This document shows, in pieces, positions 8,203 to 18,492 of a stretch of 64,000 bases of DNA. Every line of letters starts with the position of its first letter. Position 1 is the stretch's first letter. Under the pieces are notes generated by a model, which was given only the letters and a program-made list of their open reading frames with translations, was not told where the DNA came from and did not search any database. The stretch is from Brevibacillus fluminis (GTDB taxonomy: Bacteria > Bacillota > Bacilli > Brevibacillales > Brevibacillaceae): NCBI RefSeq assembly GCF_003710825.1, contig NZ_RHHQ01000006.1, positions 1 through 64,000 on the forward strand. The letters are read 5' to 3'. The position numbers were made by a program, and so were the translations under genes.

Positions 8203-8925
8203 ATGACAGTGAAAGTGTTATTGCTCGAAGATGAACAATCAATCCGCGATTTCGTTCGGATCAATATGAAGCGCCAAGGCTATGAGGTAGTCGAGGCGGC
8301 GAGCGGAGAAGAAGCGCTCAGCGTGGCGCATCAGCATCCCGACCTCGATATCGCGATCCTCGACGTGATGCTCCCCGTTATCAGCGGGTTTGAGGTATGC
8401 CAAAAGCTGCGCGACCAATACCCGAGGCTTGGGATCATCATGCTGACGGCGAAAGGCCAGGAAGCAGACAAAATCGCGGGTCTTGAGTACGGTGCAGACG
8501 ATTATGTCGTCAAGCCGTTCAGTCCGGCTGAATTGGTAGCACGGGTCAAATCACTCTATCGCCGGATGCATGCCGATGCGCCGAAGGTAGAGCCCAAAGA
8601 CGATGCGGTGCTGCGTTCGCATCCATTCACGCTGCGGTTGGACGAACGCAAGCTGTACAAAAACAGCGTCGAGGTCGATCTGACCCCAAAAGAGTTGGAG
8701 ATCCTCAAGCTCTTGATGGAAAATGGCGACAAGGCGGTGAGCCGCGATGACATTTTGAGCAGCGTCTGGGGAAAATTTTATGTCGGTGATTTAAAGATCG
8801 TCGATGTGAACATTCGCCGAATTCGGCAAAAAATCGAGGAAGACGCGTCACATCCGGTTTATTTGGAAACGGTTTGGGGCTATGGCTATCTGTGGAGAAA
8901 GGGACATCATGATGAAGGGACTTAA
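8203..8925 (+). CDS. OmpR/PhoB-family response regulator
   Basis: A 240-residue DNA-binding regulator. The receiver domain has the acidic pocket ED at residues 9-10, phospho-acceptor Asp54 (AILDVMLP), Thr82 and Lys104 (VVKPFSP). The winged-helix output domain at about 135-235 contains LTPKELEILKLL and the recognition region NIRRIRQKI. AAGGAGG lies 13 bases upstream of the ATG. Its 3' end overlaps the kinase gene by 17 bases, so the two are translationally coupled. The regulon is unknown; the secreted gene at 10436 and lipoprotein at 6820 are the nearest candidates. Confidence 0.95.
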   Translation: MTVKVLLLEDEQSIRDFVRINMKRQGYEVVEAASGEEALSVAHQHPDLDIAILDVMLPVISGFEVCQKLRDQYPRLGIIMLTAKGQEADKIAGLEYGADDYVVKPFSPAELVARVKSLYRRMHADAPKVEPKDDAVLRSHPFTLRLDERKLYKNSVEVDLTPKELEILKLLMENGDKAVSRDDILSSVWGKFYVGDLKIVDVNIRRIRQKIEEDASHPVYLETVWGYGYLWRKGHHDEGT

Positions 8926-10324
8926 ACGACGGGTAGCGGCAGGCTTTTGCCTGATCATATTGCTGGTGGTTGCCGTAATGGAAGGGCTGTTTCTGTTCAC
9001 CGTCCGCCAGTATTATTTGGGTAGCGCTATTGAGGCGCTGCGAACACGTGCCACGACTTCAGCTGATTTTTACAATAAATATTTGCCGGGATACACGCTG
9101 CACGATCGTTCCAAATATGTGCTTGAGAACATTTCCAAAAACGAGTTTGCCAAAGTGGAGATTGTTGACCCGCAAAAACGCGTGGTGCTGGACTCGTACG
9201 GATTCGCAGCAGACGGGTTGATCGAAACATCCGATGTCGATCACGCGCTGCGCGGCGAAACGGGCGTCTGGGTTGGTGACAACAAGGGGACGGGGGAGCG
9301 GATCATCGCGGTATCGAACGCCTTGGAGAACGATCAGGGTAATATCGTTGGGGTACTGCGCTACACCGTTTCCGCGGAAGGCTTGTACAGCGTCATCAAC
9401 CGGATCACCTGGATCGCGATCGGCGTCGGGCTACTGGTGATTGCAGGCTCGATCGTGCTCAGCCTGTTGCTGGCCCAGCGCATCATCAACCCGATCTCCG
9501 AGTTGACGCAAGTCGTCAAGCAGATTGCCAAAGGCAATTTTTCTTCCCGTGCGAAAAAACGCTATGACGATGAAGTCGGCCTGCTCGCCGACTCGTTCAA
9601 CTTCATGGCGGAGGAGCTGGGGAAAAACGAAAAGCTCAAAAACGATTTCATTTCCTCCATCTCCCATGAGCTCCGCACGCCGCTCACCTCCATTAAAGGC
9701 TGGGGGGAGACGATTTTGTCGGGAAATCTCGAAGACAAGGAAGAGACGGTGCTTGGTCTTGAGGTCATTTCACGCGAAACGGATCGGTTGATCGGGCTGG
9801 TGGAAGAGCTGCTTGATTTCTCCAAATACCAGTCAGGCGAGATGAAAATGAACCGCTGCCAGATCGACCTGCGGCATTTGGTCGTTGATCTCGAACAGCA
9901 ATTCGGCCATCATTCCAATCCGAAGGAAATCAGCTTTGTGGTTGCCTGCGAGCCTTCCCCCTGTATGATTGTCGGCGACGCGAATCGTCTGAAACAGCTG
10001 TTCGTCAATCTGCTCGATAATGCGTACAAGTTCACGCCACCGAACGGGAAAATCGAGCTTATTGGCACATGCACAGGCAAGGAGGCGATCGTCACGGTTC
10101 ACGACAACGGGGAAGGCATTGAACCGGAGGACCTCAACCGTGTAATGGACAAATTTTACAAAGGGAAAAGCAAAAAATCCGGGAGCGGCCTCGGCCTTTC
10201 CATTTGTAAAGAAATTGTAAGGCTGCATGAAGGAACGATCACTATCGAGAGTGTTCCACTAGAAGGGACAACCGTAACAGTGGCGCTGCCTTTGGCTGCC
10301 CAGAGCCATCCTGTCCAAACCTGA
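8909..10324 (+). CDS. Sensor histidine kinase
   Basis: A membrane histidine kinase of about 471 residues, partner of the upstream regulator. Residues 9-31 and 167-188 are membrane segments flanking an extracytoplasmic sensor of about 135 residues. They are followed by HAMP, a dimerisation/phosphoacceptor domain with SSISHELRTPLTSIKGW (His near 253), and a HATPase domain with N box NLLDNAYKFTPPNG, G1 DNGEGIEP and G2 GSGLGLSICKEIV. The double ATG at 8909/8912 follows GAGAAAGGG. No clear terminator follows. Confidence 0.94.
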   Translation: MMKGLKRRVAAGFCLIILLVVAVMEGLFLFTVRQYYLGSAIEALRTRATTSADFYNKYLPGYTLHDRSKYVLENISKNEFAKVEIVDPQKRVVLDSYGFAADGLIETSDVDHALRGETGVWVGDNKGTGERIIAVSNALENDQGNIVGVLRYTVSAEGLYSVINRITWIAIGVGLLVIAGSIVLSLLLAQRIINPISELTQVVKQIAKGNFSSRAKKRYDDEVGLLADSFNFMAEELGKNEKLKNDFISSISHELRTPLTSIKGWGETILSGNLEDKEETVLGLEVISRETDRLIGLVEELLDFSKYQSGEMKMNRCQIDLRHLVVDLEQQFGHHSNPKEISFVVACEPSPCMIVGDANRLKQLFVNLLDNAYKFTPPNGKIELIGTCTGKEAIVTVHDNGEGIEPEDLNRVMDKFYKGKSKKSGSGLGLSICKEIVRLHEGTITIESVPLEGTTVTVALPLAAQSHPVQT

Positions 10325-10435
10325 AAGTCGTGCCAGCAGACGTAAAAACTAGCAAAAAGTTTCACTTTTCATTGCGAGATTGATAGGGTAAAGTATGGTA
10401 AGATCAAGGGTTCATAGGGGAAAGAGGGAACAGAT

Positions 10436-12085
10436 GTGAAACGATCGTTACAATTCATGCTGGCGACCGGTTTAGCCGTGGTGGTGGCAGCGACTGGCAT
10501 GGAAATCCCCCAAGCATTCGGGGCTACGACGACCTCAACAGCCGCGCAGGCAAAAGGAGCGGCTTGCAGCATAAAGGTAGTGAGGAGCAAAACGGCGGAA
10601 GGACCGGTGGTCGCAAGCGGATCAACGCAGCTATTGCCCAATGAGAACGGGCGAATTTATTTCTACGCATCCCAGAGGGGCGACTGGGCGATGATGGATC
10701 AGTCAGGCAAACAAGTCGACCAGGGTGTGCGTCAATCTTTCGTATCGAATCCGCTACCAAACGGGAAATATACGCTGACCTTTACGCCAAAAGACACAAA
10801 GTGTGGCACATGGAGCACGACGATCAATGTGGAGTCCGTCACTATTTATCAGGGAGCGGCAGGAAGCGGGCAAAAAATCGCCCCTAAGCAAATCGTCAAT
10901 GTTACCGAACTGCCGGCCAATTTGCAGTTCACCGCTTCTTATCCCGGGCAATGGACCGTGGGCGGCATCAATGAGACCGTATACGAAACGAAAACGTTCC
11001 AGTTTACTGTTCCTGCACAATTCGCGGGCCTGAGCATTCCTGTTACATACGTTCCCAATGGCGGGGACGACGACAGTTCGACCCAATTTTTCATCCAGGC
11101 AGGCGGAAAACAAAATTCGTCCTCAAGTGGAACCCCCTCCGATTTTGACATGGATGTGGTGAGCCAGATCAACGCGAATTCCACCCCAACAGAAGAGAAA
11201 GAGGGACTGGCACAAAACGCATCCGTGACCATTTACCAAAATTCGCTGTATAAATTATGGGTGACACCGAATGCCGAGGCGTTCATCAAAGACCGGGTAG
11301 AATACCAAGAAGCCGATCCCGGCTTCTGGACCGTCAACAACGTACTAGCGACAAATGATCATCTGAACTGGAACGATACGGCCCTCAATCTGGCAAGCTA
11401 CGGGGCAGGAACGTATAAAGTCATGTATCTGAGCAAAACGGATGCCACCAGACAATGGACGGGAACCATCCAAATCGTCAAAGACGCAAAGCCTGCAAGC
11501 TCACGCGGCAGTTGCGATCCGGTTGAATCAGGTTCGGCTCCAGCAGCACAGAAGCTGTCGCTTCAAACGGATAAAGGGGCGATTTTACCGAATGGAGGTA
11601 CAGTGACCGTCTCCACACAGGCAGAATTGGCCGACTACCGGGCGTTAAAGTTAACCGGTACGCATGCGGTTAAAACCGGTATGCAAAAAATCAACAAAGA
11701 TAACGTGAAAACCAATATCCATTATGTGCATGTGCCAAAGCTTGAATGGGTATCAGAACCGCTTACGTTCGGTGAGCAGCATGAATATTCCGGCGGAAGG
11801 ATTTCGTCTGCGAATCGGGTGGAAGTGCGCTACAACAATACGGTTCTGGCATCGCTCGTTCCATCTACAGGTGATGACGACGAGGAAGTCGATGGGGAAA
11901 CGGCGCTGAATGTGGCAGCCCTTATCGCCAAAAACGGGAACAAAGCCGGAAATTACACAATCAATATTGAAAATACATTGTCCAATCTCACGTGCGGATA
12001 TGAAGAGAATGCGGATTCCTATGACAAGGTGCTTGGCACCAATACGATGAAGCAAACATATACGATGACGATCACGCTGAAGTAG
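10436..12085 (+). CDS. Large secreted protein of unknown function
   Basis: A 549-residue exported protein. The signal peptide MKRSLQFMLATGLAVVVAAT ends near QAFG-A. The mature part is rich in beta strands and small polar residues with repeated phrases such as GKYTLTFTP, TIYQGAAGSG and GTYKVMYLS, suggesting several Ig-like modules. An acidic DDDEEVDGE stretch lies near residue 485. There is no sortase motif, membrane anchor or SLH domain. The start is GTG at 10436, behind a modest GAGGG. It lies 111 bases after the kinase gene and has its own terminator. A cell-surface or matrix role is only inference. Confidence 0.75.
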   Translation: MKRSLQFMLATGLAVVVAATGMEIPQAFGATTTSTAAQAKGAACSIKVVRSKTAEGPVVASGSTQLLPNENGRIYFYASQRGDWAMMDQSGKQVDQGVRQSFVSNPLPNGKYTLTFTPKDTKCGTWSTTINVESVTIYQGAAGSGQKIAPKQIVNVTELPANLQFTASYPGQWTVGGINETVYETKTFQFTVPAQFAGLSIPVTYVPNGGDDDSSTQFFIQAGGKQNSSSSGTPSDFDMDVVSQINANSTPTEEKEGLAQNASVTIYQNSLYKLWVTPNAEAFIKDRVEYQEADPGFWTVNNVLATNDHLNWNDTALNLASYGAGTYKVMYLSKTDATRQWTGTIQIVKDAKPASSRGSCDPVESGSAPAAQKLSLQTDKGAILPNGGTVTVSTQAELADYRALKLTGTHAVKTGMQKINKDNVKTNIHYVHVPKLEWVSEPLTFGEQHEYSGGRISSANRVEVRYNNTVLASLVPSTGDDDEEVDGETALNVAALIAKNGNKAGNYTINIENTLSNLTCGYEENADSYDKVLGTNTMKQTYTMTITLK

Positions 12086-12092
12086 CAGCGGT

Positions 12093-12132
12093 AAAAACCA
12101 GAGGGTCATGGCGATCCCTCTGGTTTTTTTTC
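12093..12132 (+). terminator. Terminator after the secreted protein
   Basis: A 12-bp stem, AAAACCAGAGGG with CCCTCTGGTTTT, is followed by further T residues. Confidence 0.9.
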
Positions 12133-12209
12133 TTAGCAACTTTTTCTAGTAAAATGCGTACTACATAGTGTCAAATGCGACTTAAGTACTAAATGAGGTG
12201 AACTGTTTT

Positions 12210-13028
12210 TTGGAGAGCAAGCAAGAATTGGAGCAGATGCTGCTTGAAATCGCAAAATGGGAAAACGCTCAGAAGGACCTCTGGTTTTGGGAAAAGCTTG
12301 GGCGGCTGCCGTTTGTCTGGCTGGATAGGCTGACACCTGCGTTCGTCCAGGAAAAGCTTGGTGCAGCCATCGATGAGCTCGCCAGCTTTTTGGAGACAGG
12401 CGGCAAGTTTTTGACGGACGAACGTGCGGTCCGCAAGCGTTTCGCTGAACTGCCAGGACTGACAGAGGTGGAGCGGCAATCAATTGCCGATGGGCGGCTT
12501 GTAAATCTGTCCATCGCGCGCATGGATTCGGTTGCGGGAGACATCGGGGATTCGCGAGCGCGGTTTGCTACCATTCAAGGAGCGACGACCGGTTTTGGTG
12601 GATTGTTCACGCTGGCAGCAGATATCCCTCTATTGATCGGGACTTCCTTAAAAACATTGCAGGAGATCGCGCTCTCCTACGGATATGATCCGCACGCGAA
12701 GGAGGAGCGCTTGTTTATCGTGAAATGCCTTCAATTCAGCTCATCAGACTATGTTGGCAAGAAGGCCATTCTCAGTTCGCTGGAAGCTTTTACAGAACCT
12801 GAGGGAAAGGTGCGGGACAATTTGATTGCCGAGCTGCAAGGATGGCGCGAGATGGTGATCGTTTACACCGAGAACTTCGGTTGGAAAAAGCTGTTCCAGC
12901 TCGTTCCGATCGCCGGCATGGTTTTTGGCGGGTATTTAAACCGCAAGACGGTCGAGGACACGGCGGAGGCTGGCAGGATGCTCTACAAAAAGCGAAGAGC
13001 GCTGGAGCGACTAAGAGAAAATGGATAG
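12210..13028 (+). CDS. EcsC family protein
   Basis: A 272-residue protein matching the EcsC family by its core: [38 protein letters not shown], then KCLQFSS and a C-terminal [25 protein letters not shown] segment. Family members are peripheral or membrane-associated and named after the third gene of the Bacillus ecs locus; the biochemical role is unknown. No ABC transporter partner is nearby, unlike the ecs operon. TTG at 12210 is preferred because TGAGGTGA ends eight bases before it; a GTG at 12198 overlaps that site. The chemoreceptor gene follows 19 bases later. Confidence 0.82.
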   Translation: MESKQELEQMLLEIAKWENAQKDLWFWEKLGRLPFVWLDRLTPAFVQEKLGAAIDELASFLETGGKFLTDERAVRKRFAELPGLTEVERQSIADGRLVNLSIARMDSVAGDIGDSRARFATIQGATTGFGGLFTLAADIPLLIGTSLKTLQEIALSYGYDPHAKEERLFIVKCLQFSSSDYVGKKAILSSLEAFTEPEGKVRDNLIAELQGWREMVIVYTENFGWKKLFQLVPIAGMVFGGYLNRKTVEDTAEAGRMLYKKRRALERLRENG

Positions 13029-13047
13029 AGAGAAAGATGGGAGATAT

Positions 13048-14802
13048 ATGAAAACGTTGCAAGGAAAAATGCTTGTATTCTTTAGTTTGCTGCTCTTGAT
13101 CGGCGGCAGCCTGATCGGCTTTTTGATATACCGCTCTTCTACGAATCTGGTGATCGATTCAGTGGGAATGCAAGCGCGGCTCATTTCGGAAAACATGGCA
13201 AAACGGATACCCGTCGACGATTTCGTTAAAATCGTAGAGGCGGTTCGCGTGGCGCCGGATGATGAAGCCAATCAAGCAAAGGTTGCCGCCATGCCGGAAT
13301 ATACTGCCATTCGCAAAAGCTTGAATGAATACAAGGAAGCAAACGGCTTGAAATATTTGTACACCATGGTCGAGCGCGAACCGTCGACCTACATGTATGT
13401 CGTGGATGGTCAACCCTTGGGCCAGACCAACGGTGTGTCATCGCCGGGTGAAGTGGAAGCCAATACATACAAAAGCATGCAGCAAATATTCCAAACGGGG
13501 CAGACTCAGGTCGGGGATTTGAACATCGATGATACGTACGGGGCGACGATCACAGCCTATGTGCCGCTCGAGGACAAGTCGGGGCATATGATCGGAATCG
13601 TCGGGGCGGATTTTGACGCGACCGCAATCTATCAGCTCATGGCGAAAAACAAGCGCGATCTGATCTTCATCACGGCCGGCATACTCGCATTCACCCTGCT
13701 GCTCAGCTGGCTGTTCGCGCATTATTTGGTCAAGCCGCTTCGCCGTTTGACGGGTGCTGTCCAAGAGATCCGAAAAGGGAATCTCGCCGTGCAGATCGAG
13801 CCTGGCAGCAAAGACGAGATCGGCATCCTCGCGCAGGCGTTCGGTGCGATGGTTTCCGATTTGAACCAGATGGTGCGGGGAATTAATGAAAGCTCGTATA
13901 CGGTGTCCCAGTCGTCCCATCATCTAGAATTGACCGTGGAGGCGGCGAATCGACGCACCGAGCAGATGGCGCGCCAGGTGGAAGCGCTGCGCGATGGTGC
14001 AGAAGAGCAGTCACATCTCGTGCAGCAGACGGGCCAAACGATCGTGGCGATGTCGCGGGAGATCGATGACATTTCCGCGCGTTCCCACAACGTGCAGGAG
14101 CGCTCGCAGGCCGCCACACAGCTAGCGGATCAAGGGAACATGCAGATCACGCAAACGGTCGAGAAGATGAACGCAGTGCAGCATGCGCAGCAAGAAGCGG
14201 AGCAGGTGATCGGCGCATTGGATGACAAATCGCAGGAAATCAGCGAAATCGTCCATGTGATTACCGGCATTGCGGCGCAAACCAACCTGCTTGCGCTCAA
14301 TGCTGCGATCGAAGCGGCGCGAGCGGGCGAGGCTGGCAAGGGATTCGCCGTTGTGGCGGATGAGGTGCGCAAGCTGGCGGACCAATCCGGCGTTGCGGCG
14401 AGCCATATTGAATCGCTGATCGCTGATGTGCAGTCCTGCATCGGGCAGGCGGTCGAGACGATTCGCACGGCTACTGTGCAAATGGGGCACGGCGTAGAAT
14501 CGATCCAGCGATCAGGTAGCACGTTCTTGTCGATTATGCAGGCGGTGCATGTGGTCAATGAGCAGATCGATAGCGTGGCAGCAGCGGCAAAGCAGCTGTC
14601 TACGGGAAGCGAGCGCTTGGTGGATGCCACCAAAGGGGTAGAAAGCTTCGCTGTTCAGACAAGCCAGGCTGCCGATCATTTCGGCGAAGACATGGCGGAG
14701 CAGCTCGCGGTCATTCAAGAAGTGAGCGCCTCGACGGAAGAGCTGTCGGCGATGGCTTCTCAGCTTCACGTCTTGATTCGCAACTTCAAGACTGACGAAT
14801 AG
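13048..14802 (+). CDS. Methyl-accepting chemotaxis protein
   Basis: A 584-residue chemoreceptor: membrane segment at about residues 9-30, Cache-type extracytoplasmic sensor containing [15 protein letters not shown], second membrane segment at about 205-228, HAMP, and a signalling domain with [20 protein letters not shown] and [16 protein letters not shown]. It has the same architecture as the receptor at 848 but differs in sensor sequence. The ATG at 13048 follows GATGGGAGA. It lies 19 bases after the EcsC gene and may share its transcript. Confidence 0.93.
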   Translation: MKTLQGKMLVFFSLLLLIGGSLIGFLIYRSSTNLVIDSVGMQARLISENMAKRIPVDDFVKIVEAVRVAPDDEANQAKVAAMPEYTAIRKSLNEYKEANGLKYLYTMVEREPSTYMYVVDGQPLGQTNGVSSPGEVEANTYKSMQQIFQTGQTQVGDLNIDDTYGATITAYVPLEDKSGHMIGIVGADFDATAIYQLMAKNKRDLIFITAGILAFTLLLSWLFAHYLVKPLRRLTGAVQEIRKGNLAVQIEPGSKDEIGILAQAFGAMVSDLNQMVRGINESSYTVSQSSHHLELTVEAANRRTEQMARQVEALRDGAEEQSHLVQQTGQTIVAMSREIDDISARSHNVQERSQAATQLADQGNMQITQTVEKMNAVQHAQQEAEQVIGALDDKSQEISEIVHVITGIAAQTNLLALNAAIEAARAGEAGKGFAVVADEVRKLADQSGVAASHIESLIADVQSCIGQAVETIRTATVQMGHGVESIQRSGSTFLSIMQAVHVVNEQIDSVAAAAKQLSTGSERLVDATKGVESFAVQTSQAADHFGEDMAEQLAVIQEVSASTEELSAMASQLHVLIRNFKTDE

Positions 14803-14857
14803 GTTGTCTCTTCGAAACGAATCTGGTAGAGTAAAAGACAATTACATAGTACCGTCT

Positions 14858-15033
14858 AAATAGAGGTGCGCAAAGAATGAGTACATTTGTCCGCAGTGGC
14901 GCGAGGGAGCGCCGGGCATGTGGAAAGGTCAATGCGCCGAAGCTTGCTGCCGTTCCCCTTCGGCACCGGCTGGGGCAATCGCGTGAAGAACGCGTGTCTT
15001 GTCATGAAAGGCAACTTTCATGGAGCGCTATTT
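14858..15033 (+). promoter_or_regulatory. Lysine riboswitch (L box)
   Basis: The leader has L-box landmarks in order: AGAGGTGCG at 14862, the GCGCCGAAGC core near 14935, GGCTGGGG, and the late hairpin ATGAAAGGCAACTTTCAT followed by GGAGCGC. The outer helix is AAATAG (14858-14863) with CTATTT (15028-15033). It lies directly before the DAP/lysine operon and a terminator. Lysine binding should favour termination, as known for the class. Confidence 0.92.
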
Positions 15034-15050
15034 AACCTTGGGCTAATGGA

Positions 15051-15098
15051 AAGTGCAATGGGTAAAGAGCGATCTAACTCATTGCATTTCTTTGTATT
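15051..15098 (+). terminator. Riboswitch-controlled terminator before dapH
   Basis: AAGTGCAATGGGT (15051-15063) pairs with ACTCATTGCATTT (15076-15089), followed by CTTTGTATT. It sits between the lysine aptamer and dapH, as an expression platform should. Confidence 0.8.
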
Positions 15099-15132
15099 GC
15101 AGCAAATCATAAACCTTGGAGGAGAGAAACAA

Positions 15133-15843
15133 ATGACTATGATGGACGCAAATGAGATCATCGCTTTTATTCAAAAGAGTGAGAAAAAGACACCTGTAAA
15201 GGTCCACGTAAAAGGCGACCTCGCGGGCATTGATTTTGGCGCATCCACGAAAACCTTCATCACCGGCAACGTTGGCGTACTGTTTGGCGAGTGGAAAGAA
15301 ATCGGGCCAGCATTGGAAGCGAATGCAGCAAAAATCGAAGACTATGTGGTGGAAAGCGATCGCCGCAACTCCGCTATCCCGCTTTTGGACACCAAAGGCA
15401 TCCAAGCGCGCATTGAGCCAGGTGCGATCATCCGCGACCAAGTGACCATCGGCAACAACGCTGTCATCATGATGGGCGCATCCATCAACATCGGCGCTGT
15501 AATCGGCGAAGGCACCATGATCGACATGAACGCTGTCGTCGGCGGCCGCGGCACGATCGGGAAAAACTGCCACGTCGGCGCTGGTGCTGTCATCGCAGGC
15601 GTTATCGAACCGCCTTCCGCACAGCCTGTTATCGTCGAGGATGACGTTTTGATCGGAGCAAATGCTGTTATTCTGGAAGGTATCCGCATCGGTAAAGGCT
15701 CTGTCGTCGCGGCAGGTGCGATCGTGATCGAGGATGTACCGCCAAACGTAGTTGTGGCAGGAACGCCAGCACGAATCATCAAGCAAATCGATGAGAAAAC
15801 CAAATCCAAAACAGAGATCAAACAAGAGCTCCGCCAACTGTAA
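15133..15843 (+). CDS. dapH: 2,3,4,5-tetrahydropyridine-2,6-dicarboxylate N-acetyltransferase
   Basis: DapH acetylates tetrahydrodipicolinate with acetyl-CoA, the first step of the acetylase branch to meso-diaminopimelate and lysine. The 236-residue protein has the DapH N-terminal domain ([20 protein letters not shown]) and a long left-handed beta-helix of hexapeptide repeats ([40 protein letters not shown]). The length matches the Bacillus enzyme. GGAGGAG lies ahead of the ATG at 15133. It leads a three-gene operon with the aminotransferase and deacetylase, under the lysine riboswitch. Confidence 0.96.
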   Translation: MTMMDANEIIAFIQKSEKKTPVKVHVKGDLAGIDFGASTKTFITGNVGVLFGEWKEIGPALEANAAKIEDYVVESDRRNSAIPLLDTKGIQARIEPGAIIRDQVTIGNNAVIMMGASINIGAVIGEGTMIDMNAVVGGRGTIGKNCHVGAGAVIAGVIEPPSAQPVIVEDDVLIGANAVILEGIRIGKGSVVAAGAIVIEDVPPNVVVAGTPARIIKQIDEKTKSKTEIKQELRQL

Positions 15844-15878
15844 AACAAGAGCGAAGCGAGCTGAGAGGAGAACCTGAC

Positions 15879-17090
15879 ATGGATTGGCGTCAATTGGATG
15901 ACACCTACGTGATGTCCACTTACAAGCGGTTGCCGATTGTAGCTGCCAAGGGCGAAGGCAATTACCTTTATGATACGGAGGGCAAGGAATTCCTGGATTT
16001 GTTTACCGGGCTTGCCGTCAATGTGCTTGGTCATTCTCATCCTGCAATCATGCAAGCATTACGTGAGCAGGGCGAAAAATTTCTGCACGTCTCCAATTAT
16101 TTTTACAATCCTCCGGCTATCGAATTGGCGAAGGGCTTGGTGGAGCATTCGATCCCGGGCAAAGTGTTTTTCGGCAATTCCGGTGCGGAAGCGACGGAAG
16201 CGGCCATCAAGCTGATCCACAAGTACGCAGCAGGGCAAGGCCATGAAAGAAGCGGCATTGTGGTCGTAAAAAACAGCTTCCACGGCAGAACGCTGGGGGC
16301 GCTCCGTTTGACGCGCCAAGCCCATGTGTACCAAGACTTCCCTCAGCCGGCTTTTCCGGTCTATGAAGTAGAACCAGGGGATATGGCGCAGCTTGCTCAA
16401 GTGCTCAAGGAAAACAAGCCTGTCGCGGTTTTGCTGGAGCCTATCCTTGGATCCGGTGGCATTGTGACTTTGACTGTCGACTATCTCAAGGCGGTAGAGA
16501 CGCTTTGCCGCAAAGAAGGTGTGCTGTTCTGCATTGATGAAATCCAGACGGGGATGGGACGGACCGGTCGTCTGTTTGCCTATCAGCATGCGGATGTCAT
16601 TCCGGACTTGATTCTGTTTGCTAAAGGCGTCGGCGGTGGCCTGCCATTGGGAGGAGTAATCGCAGGCGAAAAGCTGCAGAGCTTGTTTGCCCCAGGTGAT
16701 CATGGAACGACCTTTGCACCTTCGCCGCTTTCCGCAGCACTCGGAAATGCTGTGCTGAAAACGGTCTTGGATGAAACGTTCATGCAGAATGCCCGCGACA
16801 ACGCATCGTCTCTGTGGAGCGGGTTGGAGCGCATTGGCGCCGAGTTCCCCGGACTGATCAGCGAGGTACGGGGCAAAGGCATGATGCTCGGGATCGTGCT
16901 CGAGGCAGCGCCGGAGCAAGTCAGTCAGCTGCAGCGCGCGATGATGGACAAAGGAATCTTGGTCGACGTTACGCAAAAGACGATTGTCCGCTTGCTGCCA
17001 GCACTGATTCTCGAACCGGCACATGTAGATCGCTTCCTTGCCGCGTTCCGTGAAGAATTGAGCAAGCTGCACAAAGGGGTGACCGCATAG
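15879..17090 (+). CDS. Class III (ArgD-like) aminotransferase in the DAP operon
   Basis: A 403-residue PLP enzyme of the acetylornithine aminotransferase family. [13 protein letters not shown] (about residues 99-111) binds the cofactor phosphate, [13 protein letters not shown] (218-230) holds the cofactor Asp, and Lys249 ([11 protein letters not shown]) forms the Schiff base. By position it should transaminate N-acetyl-2-amino-6-oxopimelate, the step done in Bacillus by PatA, which belongs to a different aminotransferase class. ArgD enzymes can act on N-succinyl-DAP, so the replacement is plausible. GAGAGGAG precedes the ATG. The deacetylase starts three bases after the stop. Confidence 0.88.
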   Translation: MDWRQLDDTYVMSTYKRLPIVAAKGEGNYLYDTEGKEFLDLFTGLAVNVLGHSHPAIMQALREQGEKFLHVSNYFYNPPAIELAKGLVEHSIPGKVFFGNSGAEATEAAIKLIHKYAAGQGHERSGIVVVKNSFHGRTLGALRLTRQAHVYQDFPQPAFPVYEVEPGDMAQLAQVLKENKPVAVLLEPILGSGGIVTLTVDYLKAVETLCRKEGVLFCIDEIQTGMGRTGRLFAYQHADVIPDLILFAKGVGGGLPLGGVIAGEKLQSLFAPGDHGTTFAPSPLSAALGNAVLKTVLDETFMQNARDNASSLWSGLERIGAEFPGLISEVRGKGMMLGIVLEAAPEQVSQLQRAMMDKGILVDVTQKTIVRLLPALILEPAHVDRFLAAFREELSKLHKGVTA

Positions 17091-17092
17091 CC

Positions 17093-18232
17093 ATGGCATT
17101 TCCTTACACGCAGATTCGCCGTGATTTGCATCGCATACCGGAACCTGGTTTTCAAGAATTCAAAACGCAAAGCTATCTGCTGGACTATTTGTCCACGCTG
17201 CCGTCGGAGCGATTCGAGCTGAAAACATGGCGAACCGGCATTTTGGTCAAAGTAAAGGGACTTGCACCGAAGCGGTTGATCGCCTGGCGTGCTGATATGG
17301 ACGGATTGCCGATCCGGGAAGAAACCTCGTATGACTTCCAATCGGAGCATGAGGGCTTCATGCATGCCTGCGGGCACGATATGCACATGACGATGGGTCT
17401 TGGCATCTTGACCCACTTCGTGGAAAATCCGATTGCCGATGATCTGTTGTTCGTGTTCCAGCCGGCTGAAGAAGGACCGGGCGGAGCACTGCCAATGCTT
17501 TCGAGCGAGGAGTTCAACGAGTGGCGTCCAGATTACATTTTTGCCTGCCACATCGCACCTGAATATCCTGTAGGAACGATTGCACTAAAGGAAGGGATCT
17601 TGTTCGCGAACACGTCCGAGTTGTTCATGGACTTGAAAGGATTGGGCGGTCATGCCGCTTACCCGCATAGGGCCAATGATATGGTAGTCGCTGCTAGCCA
17701 TCTCGTCACACAGCTGCAATCGGTCGTCGCGCGCAATATCGATCCGCTCGATTCCGTGGTGATCACCGTCGGCAAAATCGAGGGTGGCACCAAGCAGAAC
17801 ATCATCGCTGAAAATGCGCGGCTGGAAGGCACGATCCGCACGATGTCGATGGAATCGATGGCAAAGGTGAAGGGCCGTATCGAAGCGCTGGCCAAAGGGA
17901 TTGAAGCCGGATTCGAATGCAAGACTGCCATTGATTACGGCTCCAATTACTGCCAGGTCTATAATGATCCGGCGCTGACCCGCGATTTCATGGAATGGGC
18001 ACGTGAGGAGAGCGACGTGCAGGTGATCGAGTGCAAAGAGGCGATGACAGGAGAAGATTTCGGCTACTTTCTGTCAGAAATCCCCGGCTTCCTGTTCTGG
18101 CTCGGCGCAGACACACCCTATGGGCTTCACCATTCCCGCATCGAGCCAAGCGAGCGGACGATGCAAGTCGGCATCAATCTTGTGACACAGTACCTTACCT
18201 GGCTTTCTCAGCAGGCGAACCAAAGCGCCTAG
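17093..18232 (+). CDS. N-acetyldiaminopimelate deacetylase
   Basis: An M20 amidohydrolase of 379 residues that removes acetate from N-acetyl-LL-diaminopimelate. Metal-site motifs are [10 protein letters not shown] (Cys and His ligands), [10 protein letters not shown] (Glu pair), HIAPEYPVG and [25 protein letters not shown] belongs to the lid domain. The text is close to the Bacillus YkuR type. The start at 17093 lies two bases after the preceding stop and uses AAGGGGTGA inside the previous gene. The stop codon is embedded in the terminator that ends the operon. Confidence 0.93.
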   Translation: MAFPYTQIRRDLHRIPEPGFQEFKTQSYLLDYLSTLPSERFELKTWRTGILVKVKGLAPKRLIAWRADMDGLPIREETSYDFQSEHEGFMHACGHDMHMTMGLGILTHFVENPIADDLLFVFQPAEEGPGGALPMLSSEEFNEWRPDYIFACHIAPEYPVGTIALKEGILFANTSELFMDLKGLGGHAAYPHRANDMVVAASHLVTQLQSVVARNIDPLDSVVITVGKIEGGTKQNIIAENARLEGTIRTMSMESMAKVKGRIEALAKGIEAGFECKTAIDYGSNYCQVYNDPALTRDFMEWAREESDVQVIECKEAMTGEDFGYFLSEIPGFLFWLGADTPYGLHHSRIEPSERTMQVGINLVTQYLTWLSQQANQSA

Positions 18233-18251
18233 TCGATAGGCGCTTTTTTTC
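18222..18251 (+). terminator. Terminator of the dap operon, overlapping the stop codon
   Basis: AAGCGCCTA and TAGGCGCTT form a 9-bp stem with a five-base loop, followed by T residues. The TAG stop (18230-18232) is inside the left arm. Confidence 0.9.
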
Positions 18252-18492
18252 TTGCTGTGCGTTTTTTGGCAGCGATTGTTGGACGATAGTCCCAGTAACC
18301 GTGCTGAATCTGCTTATGCTGTGTATAACTATGCTTTTTTACCATTCGGGCCTTGTGGATACTGTGGATTTTGTTGAAAAAAAGGTCGGAAACACCACAA
18401 CTTTTTCCTACCCCATGCGTATAACCTTATGAGATGAAAAACGTGAGAAAAGTAACCATACTGTGATGGTAGGCAAATGGAGGATTGAAGGC

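Noticed and set aside
14887..15132. Upstream extension of dapH to 14887
   Set aside because: That stretch is the lysine riboswitch and terminator; the family start is at 15133 with GGAGGAG.
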